Below are positions 1-5,572 of a stretch of 5,572 nt of DNA, one piece after another. Origin of the DNA: Desulfobacteraceae bacterium (GTDB lineage Bacteria; Desulfobacterota; Desulfobacteria; Desulfobacterales; Desulfosarcinaceae); NCBI GenBank assembly GCA_027031325.1, contig JALVRI010000256.1:1-5572 (forward strand), in the 5' to 3' direction. Within the stretch, counting starts at the first letter, position 1. The number at the start of each line of letters is the position of its first letter. The position numbers and the translations under genes are program-made. Under the pieces are notes generated by a model, which was given only the letters and a program-made list of their open reading frames with translations, was not told where the DNA came from and ran no database searches.

Positions 1-1
1 T

Positions 2-529
2 GCCGCCATACCCTTCCCGGACGATATTCCTATGATTGCAGAATCATTGGCCAGGAAAGATGTTGTCCTGCGCCTGGCAGAATATTTCCTGGACAAGATA
101 AGGGAAATCTTTGAAAAGCCGGTCATGGTGCCCCTTGACACGTTCATGGACTGGATCGGCATGGCGATTGAAGTGCGCACCATCCAGCTGCAGGAGCCAA
201 TGGGGGAGCAATGGCTGGGAGGAGATTTCACCAGGGATGAAATTGAGGGGTTTGCGCGCCGGGTACTTGCGATTTTGGATGACCGAGAAAAAGAGATTTT
301 CTTTTATCAGTTGGAATCCCGGACCTGGCAGGAAATCGCGGACCTCACCGGCTACAGGGGGCCGTCGGGGCCCCGGCAGGCCATGGGAAAGATATCTGCC
401 AAGATAAAAAAAGTTATCAAGAAGGCAGCGGTGCTCAACCCCGCCGACGAGGCATACTTCAAACAGGCGGGAGAATATTTTTTGGAAATTCTGCGCTCGG
501 AATTGAAAAAATCTCTTCAAAAGCAGTGA
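2..529 (+). CDS. Sigma-70-like regulator, 3' part (region 4 HTH); 5' end outside window
   Basis: Probable RNA polymerase sigma factor of the ECF/RpoE-like kind, which would direct transcription of a dedicated regulon. The recognisable part is a region 4-like helix-turn-helix at about residues 78-130, counted from the ATG at 32: the LDDREKEIFFYQL helix, then TWQEIADLTG, then a basic helix rich in Lys (KISAKIKKVIKK). This follows the usual 'L-x-x-R-E-x-x-I-F ... T-x-x-E-I-A' pattern. A C-terminal extension of about 35 residues follows. The frame is open to the left edge (codons from base 2), and the ATG at 32 has no convincing Shine-Dalgarno before it, so the gene probably starts upstream and region 2 lies outside the window. 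If the ATG at 32 were the true start, the protein would lack region 2. The next gene follows 41 bases downstream and encodes an anti-sigma candidate, as in many sigma/anti-sigma pairs. Alternative: a non-sigma DNA-binding regulator with a region 4-type HTH. Confidence 0.7.
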   Translation, partial: AAIPFPDDIPMIAESLARKDVVLRLAEYFLDKIREIFEKPVMVPLDTFMDWIGMAIEVRTIQLQEPMGEQWLGGDFTRDEIEGFARRVLAILDDREKEIFFYQLESRTWQEIADLTGYRGPSGPRQAMGKISAKIKKVIKKAAVLNPADEAYFKQAGEYFLEILRSELKKSLQKQ

Positions 530-570
530 TTAATAGATAAATCCTGACAATAAGCATTTGAGGATATAAA
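530..570 (+). promoter_or_regulatory. Short spacer with Shine-Dalgarno for the anti-sigma-like gene
   Basis: AT-rich 41-base spacer between the sigma-like gene and the next gene. A GAGG at 560-563 sits 7 bases before the ATG at 571 and supports that start. No terminator hairpin or convincing promoter is visible, so the two genes are probably cotranscribed. Confidence 0.5.
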
Positions 571-1713
571 ATGACACGATCACGCAAATCGGCCCTTGAA
601 TTTGCCATCAAGATGCGTACCTGTCCTCCGCCTACCCTCAAAGATCCCGTATCCAAAATCAGGGAACATCGCGCCGCTTGCAGCCGGTGTTCGGACCACG
701 ATCCCAAAGACCTGGAACCTTGGCTCAAAATCGTGGAGCAGGCGCGGCGGATCATTGCCGGCCGCCCTGTGGAAATCGAGCCGCAGCCGGGCACTCTTTT
801 CTGGCTTCATGACCGGCTGGCAAGCTGGGAAGGAGTTGATTATTTCAATCCCCCCGTGGTCCTGGTGCTGTCCGGGGAGGCCCACGGCACTTTGAAGGTC
901 GCCCAGGTATATTTTGATCCCCTTTTGGCCGCCGGGGATGACGTGGTGCTCGATCACCGGGATTGTGATGCCGGAGAGCTGTTCATCCAGCCATGGAACT
1001 GTTACAACCTGGTGGAATCCGACTTGCAGGAGTGCCTCGGACGGGTGTCGCAACGGGCCCTGGAGGCGGTCATCGCCCGGGGACGCGATCCTGAAGCCCG
1101 GATCGACTGGTTGCCCCTTGCCTGGCCGCTTGTCCCTGGAGACCCCCGCCTCCAATTCCGCCGCTTGGAACGGAAAGTAGCCCGCGTGTTCGCCTCTGCC
1201 TCTGTCAGGGCCCGCGTGGAAACCATGGCCGCCCGGGCCGGGCTCGCAACGGTTCATGCTTTGAAGGCCGCTGCGGCCAAGCTGGAAAATCGGCCTCACT
1301 TTCCTCCGGAACAAGACGAATTGACAGGTCTTTTGACCTGGGCCGTCCCCCCGCCCGAACAGTTGCCCCTGGCCGCTGCCGGCAGCAGGGGTGATGTGAT
1401 CACGGTCAGGTACTGGAAACTTTCGCAAACCGGGATCAAGCGCTTTGAGACCCTCAAGGCCGAGATCATAAAGTCCGGCGTAACAGGCGCCGCTTGCAAG
1501 TTGTCCGGCCGTATTCAGGGCCTCCCGGCCCTCGGCCCCGGGGCGGTGATGTTGGCTTTCAGGGGGGGGGCTGGTCAATCCCTCGAGCATGTCATGGTCA
1601 GTTGGGAGCCTGCAAGCGGCTCTTTCCTGCTGGAAATGGCCCCTGAAGATTGCCACCGGGCCGCCCGAAATCTGGCCCTGGCCGTGGTTGACTTTTCAGG
1701 AGCCTGCTGCTGA
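571..1713 (+). CDS. Putative zinc-finger anti-sigma protein with MazF/PemK-like domain (CalpT-like)
   Basis: Complete 380-residue protein, probably cytoplasmic: no signal peptide or membrane segment is visible. Near the N-terminus, His33-x3-Cys37-x2-Cys40, with an upstream Cys18, matches the zinc-binding anti-sigma (ZAS) signature of RsrA/ChrR-type proteins, which hold ECF sigma factors inactive. About residues 73-167 resemble the MazF/PemK beta-barrel in order of elements: PGTLFWL, then NPPVVLVLSGE, a strand KVAQVYFDP, GELFIQPWNCYNL, and a terminal helix ECLGRVSQRALEAV. About 190-260 is helical and Arg/Ala-rich. The C-terminal 110 residues look beta-rich and end in Cys-Cys. Both domain calls rest on reading the sequence by eye; the MazF-like call is the weaker. 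A sigma-like gene lies just upstream, and a Lon-type protease gene begins in this gene's stop codon, suggesting an inhibitor and possible protease substrate. In the CalpL/T/S system the inhibitor CalpT is a MazF homologue. A run of nine G (1562-1570) lies in the coding sequence. Sigma binding and zinc binding are inferred. Confidence 0.6.
   Translation: MTRSRKSALEFAIKMRTCPPPTLKDPVSKIREHRAACSRCSDHDPKDLEPWLKIVEQARRIIAGRPVEIEPQPGTLFWLHDRLASWEGVDYFNPPVVLVLSGEAHGTLKVAQVYFDPLLAAGDDVVLDHRDCDAGELFIQPWNCYNLVESDLQECLGRVSQRALEAVIARGRDPEARIDWLPLAWPLVPGDPRLQFRRLERKVARVFASASVRARVETMAARAGLATVHALKAAAAKLENRPHFPPEQDELTGLLTWAVPPPEQLPLAAAGSRGDVITVRYWKLSQTGIKRFETLKAEIIKSGVTGAACKLSGRIQGLPALGPGAVMLAFRGGAGQSLEHVMVSWEPASGSFLLEMAPEDCHRAARNLALAVVDFSGACC
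1562..1570 (+). repeat. G9 homopolymer inside the anti-sigma-like gene
   Basis: Nine consecutive G bases encode Gly-Gly plus parts of the neighbouring Arg and Ala codons. The reading frame continues normally to a stop that overlaps the next start codon, so the frame as given is probably right. Tracts of this length are prone to slippage in vivo and to sequencing error. Confidence 0.8.
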
Positions 1714-1715
1714 TG
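1698..1715 (+). promoter_or_regulatory. Translational coupling site: AGGAG Shine-Dalgarno and overlapping TGATG
   Basis: AGGAG at 1698-1702 lies 10 bases before the ATG at 1713. The stop TGA (1711-1713) of the anti-sigma-like gene shares its A with that ATG. This decides the protease start and points to coupled translation of the two proteins. Confidence 0.8.
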
Positions 1716-3794
1716 ACGGTTTGTGACCTGGAGCATGTCGCCTGGCAGCTTGGCCTGGACGCCGAGTTCACCCTGGAAATAGTGCTGGATCCCAGGATCA
1801 GCCTCTGGGGCGAGCTTGATTCCGGCAGGTTTGACGAGCTTTTCGGCGGTCTTGCGACCTGGATCGATCCCAGCCTGCTGGCCCTGGCTATTATCAGCCA
1901 GCGCTTGTTGGCGGGTTCCGGCGCGCCCGACTGGCTCGATGGATGGATCGACCGCCGGCCGGAACTGATCGAATTGACAGGGGCAAACAGCATTCGATCC
2001 CTGCTTGAATATTGCTGGACGGCAGTGCCGGTGCTGGTAAGCGGCCCGGCCGACCGTCTGATTTACTTCATGGCCGGAGCCGCCAGCAAGCCGGGGGAAA
2101 AATGCGCAATTGCTTCCACGGCCCGTTTTCTGCTGGACGATCAGGGGCTGCGGGCCATCCTGGCAGCCGCCGATGCGGCCCGCCGTGACCTTGGGACGGC
2201 AATCCGCTTTGCATGCTGGCCCCTTACGAATCGGCCTGTTGGTGGAGCTTCCATGGGACTGGCGCTTTATCTTGGATTCAGGAGCGCCGCAAGCGGCCGG
2301 TCTTTTTGGCCAAAGATCGGGGCCAGCGGCGTAATCGGCCCTTCCGGTTCCATCGAGCCTGTCGAGAACCTGGAGCAAAAGGCCAAATGCGCAGCCGCAA
2401 AAGGGCTTGAGGCCCTTGTGGTTTCAAGGCGACAAGCATCAATTCCCACCGCCGGCCTGGAGATCCTGGAAGCAGGCGACCTGGAAACGGCCTGGTTGAT
2501 GGCCTCCATGTTCAGGCCGGGAAAGACCGATTTGCTGGAAAGCTTGATGATGGCTGTCGATACGCCGGGGCTCCTTCCATCCGTGCTGGAAAATGTGCCC
2601 CCCGAATGGATAATCCGCCTTAAAGAAAGCGGGCGCTTTCAAGCTGCGACAAGGCTGCTGGAAAAAGACGGACAACTTTTGCAAGGCCTTACCCGGGCCC
2701 TGGAAAATAGCCTGTCGGCGCGGAGACTCGATCGGGCCGAGGCCATATCACAACTTGTGCCCCTTGATGTCCTGGATCGCCAGGCGTCCCTGCACGCCGA
2801 GAAGGTGGTTGGCTGGTGCCTGGCAAACCTGGCCCTGGCCAACAACCTGGGCCTGATCGAACAGTCCCGGCGCTGGGAGCAGGTTACAGGGCCTTATCTC
2901 AAGGCGGCCTGTCGCATCGATCCCGGTCTGGCTGCTCTTTATTACAACCTCAGGCTGGTCAGCCGTCACAATCGCTTTGAGTTCAAGCCCAGAATCGACA
3001 GGGAGCTTGAAAAATGGATCGACCGGCTTCAAAAGCAGTTTGCCGCCGAGCGCAAGGCCGGCAAGAGGGTCAAGACGAGCCTGGGAGGCCTTTACGGCAG
3101 CCTGGCCCAGAATTTCGGATTTTGCGGACCTGCCTGGTTGGATTCCACCCTCGAGATGTGCCGCCGCTCCCTGATGGCCTTCGGAGGCGGCAGGGTTGCG
3201 GCCATGGAGGCCGACATCAGGCGTCTGTTCAATTACCGTTTTTACGCCTTGCTTGAGGCCGGGCAAAAAGACCGCGCCCGCCGCGCCCTGCTCATGCATT
3301 TGGGCACAGGTCGTTTGCCTTCTTGTCCCGGTCAATGGGTAAAGCTTGACTGCTGGCAGCAGGCCGCCCTGGCAAGATACATGGCCGACGTGAAGCGTTG
3401 CCGCAGCCGGGGGGCATACCTTTATTGGGCCTGGGAAAATCGAAAGTTTCTGACCGCAAGTCATCACCCCTGGCAGCTTTGGCATTTCAACCTGGGCCGT
3501 ATCGCCCTGGAAAGAGGCGCGACCCGCCTGGCAGGTTATTTTTTCCAGCGCAGCTTGGAACTGTGCCGGCAGCGCCATGCCGGCCCCACGGTTCAGGCCA
3601 TGGCCTTGCTGCCCCTTGCGGGGATCAACGCGCTGCAACCCGGCTCCTGCGCGCCTGGGAGCCTGGATCGGGCCCTTGAAGTGGCTGCCCTGCTCAACCG
3701 CGCCCACTTTGAACGGCTGCTTGCAAACAGGCCGGGCGCCCTGGAACTTGTTTGGCGCAAACCGCAGAGCTGGTTTCCTTTTACTTACCACTGA
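1713..3794 (+). CDS. Lon-type (S16) serine protease domain fused to TPR-like helical region
   Basis: Complete 693-residue protein. About residues 115-255 match the proteolytic domain of Lon: RFACWPLTNRPVGGASMG aligns with the segment ending in GPSAG of E. coli Lon, and GVIGPSGSIEPVENLEQK with the GEITLRGQVLPIGGLKEK segment. Candidate catalytic Ser180 and Lys223 are 43 residues apart, the same spacing as Ser679/Lys722 of E. coli Lon, so the dyad looks intact. There is no Walker A/B ATPase module, so this is not a housekeeping Lon; the N-terminal 110 residues are unassigned. From about 270 to 690 the protein is helical with TPR-like units, for example 506-526 (YRFYALLEAGQKDRARRAL) and 590-617 (NLGRIALERG followed by AGYFFQRSLEL). 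Such repeats usually bind protein partners. I see no SAVED or CARF sensor domain, unlike CalpL. No membrane segment is evident. Its start is coupled to the upstream anti-sigma-like gene, the likeliest substrate by context. The protease domain call is firm; substrate and trigger are inferred. Confidence 0.82.
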   Translation: MTVCDLEHVAWQLGLDAEFTLEIVLDPRISLWGELDSGRFDELFGGLATWIDPSLLALAIISQRLLAGSGAPDWLDGWIDRRPELIELTGANSIRSLLEYCWTAVPVLVSGPADRLIYFMAGAASKPGEKCAIASTARFLLDDQGLRAILAAADAARRDLGTAIRFACWPLTNRPVGGASMGLALYLGFRSAASGRSFWPKIGASGVIGPSGSIEPVENLEQKAKCAAAKGLEALVVSRRQASIPTAGLEILEAGDLETAWLMASMFRPGKTDLLESLMMAVDTPGLLPSVLENVPPEWIIRLKESGRFQAATRLLEKDGQLLQGLTRALENSLSARRLDRAEAISQLVPLDVLDRQASLHAEKVVGWCLANLALANNLGLIEQSRRWEQVTGPYLKAACRIDPGLAALYYNLRLVSRHNRFEFKPRIDRELEKWIDRLQKQFAAERKAGKRVKTSLGGLYGSLAQNFGFCGPAWLDSTLEMCRRSLMAFGGGRVAAMEADIRRLFNYRFYALLEAGQKDRARRALLMHLGTGRLPSCPGQWVKLDCWQQAALARYMADVKRCRSRGAYLYWAWENRKFLTASHHPWQLWHFNLGRIALERGATRLAGYFFQRSLELCRQRHAGPTVQAMALLPLAGINALQPGSCAPGSLDRALEVAALLNRAHFERLLANRPGALELVWRKPQSWFPFTYH

Positions 3795-3796
3795 AC

Positions 3797-3818
3797 TTGA
3801 AAAAAAATTTGAAAAAAA
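3797..3818 (+). repeat. Tandem TTG + A-tract direct repeat
   Basis: TTG followed by eight A (3797-3807) is repeated as TTG followed by seven A (3809-3818), a period of 12 bases just after the protease stop codon. The A-tracts are roughly helically phased and resemble an UP element or intrinsic bend, but the copy number is only two. Confidence 0.6.
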
Positions 3819-3853
3819 CAGCGGCCGATGCCGTCAATCTTAACAGATCAAGC

Positions 3854-3860
3854 AAAAGGA
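3854..3860 (+). promoter_or_regulatory. Ribosome binding site deciding the cas6 start
   Basis: AAAAGGA lies 11 bases upstream of the ATG at 3872. It supports this start over the in-frame ATG at 3752, which would overlap the end of the protease gene and add 40 residues unlike any Cas6 N-terminus. Confidence 0.6.
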
Positions 3861-3871
3861 CTGGTTTTATC

Positions 3872-4798
3872 ATGCAGTATGCCAAGTACAAATTTATCTG
3901 CCGTTTTGAGGAGCCGGCGATTTTGCCGCCTTACAAGGGCTCTACCGTGAGAGGGGTTTTCGGGCATGCCCTTAAGAAAGTGGCCTGTGTCTTGCGCAGC
4001 AAAAGCTGTGACTGCTGTCCATTGTCAGGCAATTGTCTCTATGCTGCGATGTTTATAAAGTCACCTCCGCCCTCGGAGACCAAAGTTCGCTCATCAAGAC
4101 CGCATCCTTTTGTGTTTCAAACAGAAGACAAGGGGGAAACGGAATATGATGCCGGCGACCTGTTCGAATGCAGCCTGATTCTTTTTGGCTCTATCAATCA
4201 AAAGCTTCCCTATTTCATTTACGCTTTCCGGGAAATGGGCAGGATAGGCATGGGCAAGCGCATAAACGGGAAGCGGGGGGCGTTTGTGCTTGAAAGGGTA
4301 ACCTTTGAAGATCGTACAATTTATGAAGCCGGAAACGAATCCATAGCAATTCCCGCCGGGCATGAATTGCTTGCGCCCGAAGCGACGGAAAACAGAAGAT
4401 GCCGCCTGCGCCTGCATCTGCTTACCCCATTGCGCTTCAAATCAAACGGGCGCCTGAGCCGTGAGCTTGATTTCCGCGAGCTCGTAAGGCTTTGCCTGAG
4501 GCGCATGTCTGCCTTACTGGACGCCTTCGGCAAAGGGGAACCGAAGCTGGACTATCCTGCCCTGATAAAGAAATCGGCCTCGGTGAAAACAGTCCGGTCA
4601 AACCTGGAATGGTTCGACTGGAAGCGCTTTTCAAACCGTCAGCAACGGCACGTTCAGCTTGGCGGGCTCATGGGAGAGGTGATTTACGAGGGAGATATTG
4701 GTGAATTCCTACCGTATATCAAGTTTTGTGAAAAAACCCATCTTGGCAAAAACACTTCGTTTGGCCTCGGGCGTTTCGAAAGCGACCTGGTAGGGTGA
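3872..4798 (+). CDS. cas6: CRISPR-associated endoribonuclease Cas6
   Basis: Complete 308-residue protein. Cas6 cuts the CRISPR precursor transcript within its repeats to release crRNAs for the effector complex, acting in the cytoplasm. The N-terminal ferredoxin-like RAMP fold begins KYKFICRF, followed by the family-typical LPPYKGSTVRGVFGHALKK; His32 here is a candidate catalytic residue. Next comes a four-cysteine cluster (Cys39, 46, 49, 55, spaced C-x6-C-x2-C-x5-C, then Leu-Tyr), as in the Cas6 subfamily with a small zinc-binding insert. The C-terminus holds GGLMGEVIYEGD and the glycine-rich RNA-binding loop HLGKNTSFGLGRFE at 290-303, a hallmark of Cas6; His290 is another candidate active-site residue. 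Length is normal for the family. Only 21 bases separate it from cas10, so both are probably in one operon, and Cas6 likely matures guides for that type III complex. Local GC is lower than in the upstream genes. Confidence 0.95.
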   Translation: MQYAKYKFICRFEEPAILPPYKGSTVRGVFGHALKKVACVLRSKSCDCCPLSGNCLYAAMFIKSPPPSETKVRSSRPHPFVFQTEDKGETEYDAGDLFECSLILFGSINQKLPYFIYAFREMGRIGMGKRINGKRGAFVLERVTFEDRTIYEAGNESIAIPAGHELLAPEATENRRCRLRLHLLTPLRFKSNGRLSRELDFRELVRLCLRRMSALLDAFGKGEPKLDYPALIKKSASVKTVRSNLEWFDWKRFSNRQQRHVQLGGLMGEVIYEGDIGEFLPYIKFCEKTHLGKNTSFGLGRFESDLVG

Positions 4799-4803
4799 AA
4801 AGG

Positions 4804-4812
4804 AAAGGAGGT
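4804..4812 (+). promoter_or_regulatory. Strong Shine-Dalgarno of cas10
   Basis: AAAGGAGGT is an almost perfect anti-16S match, 7 bases before the ATG at 4820, and fixes the cas10 start. It suggests high translation of the complex's large subunit relative to cas6, whose site is weaker. Confidence 0.85.
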
Positions 4813-4819
4813 ATTATTC

Positions 4820-5572
4820 ATGAAGCCTGAATTGATTCAAACTGTGCTGGGCGCCTTGCTGCATGATATCGGCAAGTTTTCCCAGCGGGCCGGTGACGAA
4901 AGATCCGGGCAACTCGAGGGTGAATACCTTCCGAGCTTTAACAACCGGCCGACACACTGGCATGCAGTCTATACTGATTACTTTATCGAAAACAGGCTGC
5001 CCCTGCCCGCAGAGCTGGAAGAAAAACGCGCCCGCCTGGCAAGAATCGCCGCCGCTCACCACAAGCCGGATGAAGCCGACCTGGCGGAAATGTGCGTTTG
5101 TATCGCCGACAGGCTGAGCGCCGGGTCGGACAGGATTGACATCATGTACCAGGAAAATCAGGTCGGATTCCGCAACAGCCGCCTGGTATCAATCTTCGAC
5201 GAAGTTGAGCTCGCCGAACACAATTTCGTCCAACCCGGTGGATATTACTACGACCTGGTGCCCCTTAAACCGGACCATGAAACAGACTCGGTCATGCCCC
5301 TCAAGGGCGAACCCCGGGGGCCGGAAGACGACTACAAGCACTTGTACGACAGGTTTCTGAACGATCTGGGGAAAGTTGCCCGTGATTACGGCATCAATAA
5401 CTATTTTGATTCCCTGGCCGGCTTGCTTGAAAAATATACCTGGTGCGTACCTTCCTCGGCCTACAAAACAGTCGCCGATGTTTCCCTTTACGACCATGCT
5501 TTCAGCACGGCAGCCATCGCCCAGGCCTTGTATCGCTATCATGAGGCCAGGGGCGACCTGCCCGCCTGGAAC
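4820..5572 (+). CDS. cas10: Cas10/Csm1, type III-A-like large subunit, N-terminal part (HD domain); 3' end outside window
   Basis: First 251 codons of Cas10, the large subunit of type III effector complexes; the frame is open to the right edge and full-length proteins are far longer. The HD nuclease domain, which degrades single-stranded DNA when target RNA is bound, is visible: ALLHDIGKFSQRAG with His15-Asp16, a second histidine pair in THWHAVY (His46/His48), AAAHHKP with His80-His81, and IADRLSAGSDR with Asp97. Further on come FDEVEL, the YYYDLVPLKP strand and VPSSAYKTVADVSLYDHAF with AAIAQALY (about 210-238), a stretch characteristic of Csm1 (type III-A style) rather than Cmr2. HD residues look complete, so DNase activity is expected. 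The Palm polymerase domains and the GGDD motif that makes cyclic oligoadenylate lie beyond the window, so second-messenger synthesis cannot be judged here. It follows cas6 by 21 bases; further csm genes probably follow. Confidence 0.95.
   Translation, partial: MKPELIQTVLGALLHDIGKFSQRAGDERSGQLEGEYLPSFNNRPTHWHAVYTDYFIENRLPLPAELEEKRARLARIAAAHHKPDEADLAEMCVCIADRLSAGSDRIDIMYQENQVGFRNSRLVSIFDEVELAEHNFVQPGGYYYDLVPLKPDHETDSVMPLKGEPRGPEDDYKHLYDRFLNDLGKVARDYGINNYFDSLAGLLEKYTWCVPSSAYKTVADVSLYDHAFSTAAIAQALYRYHEARGDLPAWN

Larger units (their letters stand above)
3795..3871 (+). other. 77-base spacer between protease gene and cas6
   Basis: Non-coding gap separating the sigma/protease module from the cas genes. 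Its first 25 bases are A-rich. It then contains a weak inverted repeat, CGGC-CGAT-GCCG (3822-3833), with no T-run after it, so it is not a convincing terminator. No well-spaced -35/-10 pair is visible. It could hold an unrecognised promoter for the cas genes, or be read through from upstream. Confidence 0.5.

Noticed and set aside
580..1656. Long antisense open frame (358 codons) opposite the anti-sigma-like gene
   Set aside because: The + strand gene has a Shine-Dalgarno, coupling to the next gene and motif content. The antisense frame is a GC-bias shadow with no recognisable domain.
2748..3791. Long antisense open frame (347 codons) opposite the C-terminal half of the protease gene
   Set aside because: Low-complexity, Pro/Gln/Gly-rich translation typical of a shadow frame. 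The + strand frame carries TPR-like repeats and is continuous with the Lon domain.
3822..3833. CGGC-CGAT-GCCG hairpin as a terminator
   Set aside because: The stem is only four base pairs and is not followed by a T-run, so it does not support a Rho-independent terminator.
3793..3835. ECF-type promoter: GAACTT (3793-3798) with CGTC (3832-3835)
   Set aside because: The boxes resemble ECF -35 and -10 elements, but the spacing of about 33 bases is twice what is required, and GAACTT overlaps the stop codon of the protease gene.
3840..3870. TTAACA (3840-3845) and TTTTAT (3865-3870) as a sigma-70 promoter for cas6
   Set aside because: The -10-like box abuts the start codon, so transcription would begin inside the gene and leave out the ribosome binding site.
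3752..3871. N-terminal extension of cas6 from the ATG at 3752
   Set aside because: It would overlap the protease gene and encode a Lys/Asn-rich stretch unlike Cas6. The ATG at 3872 has a ribosome binding site and begins at the expected RAMP strand.
1..5572. CRISPR array or spacer-repeat unit
   Set aside because: No repeat of the 25-40 base class with regular spacing was found by eye. An array, if present, lies outside the window.

Overview
The window carries five genes, all on the + strand with short gaps. It looks like a bacterial type III CRISPR-Cas locus with an unusual accessory module. The organism is probably a GC-rich Gram-negative bacterium. The protein style (Lon/sigma/anti-sigma partners beside type III cas genes) suggests Desulfobacterota, but this is inference only; nothing in the window fixes the taxon.

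Left part (2-3794): three tightly packed genes. The first is the 3' part of a gene for a small sigma-70-like protein, with a recognisable region 4 helix-turn-helix; its frame is open at the left edge. The second encodes a 380-residue soluble protein. It has an N-terminal zinc-finger anti-sigma signature (H-x3-C-x2-C) followed by a stretch resembling the MazF/PemK beta-barrel fold. The third starts inside the stop codon of the second (TGATG). It encodes a 693-residue protein with a Lon-type (S16) protease domain, whose Ser180/Lys223 dyad has exactly the E. coli Lon spacing of 43 residues, followed by a long helical, TPR-like C-terminal half. It has no AAA+ ATPase motif.

Right part (3795-5572): a 77-base A-tract-containing spacer, then cas6 (pre-crRNA endoribonuclease, complete), then the first 251 codons of cas10/csm1 with an intact-looking HD nuclease domain. 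The gene runs off the right edge. No CRISPR array, RNA gene or insertion sequence is visible.

How they may work together: the known CalpL-CalpT-CalpS system is a cyclic-oligoadenylate-activated Lon protease that cleaves a MazF-homologous inhibitor and frees an ECF sigma factor. The left module has the same three-part logic. It differs in that the inhibitor candidate also carries a zinc anti-sigma motif, and the protease has TPR-like repeats where a SAVED or CARF sensor would be expected. The working model is that target recognition by the type III complex, directly or through a second messenger, activates the protease, which destroys the anti-sigma and releases the sigma factor. This model is inference; the motifs are seen in the sequence.
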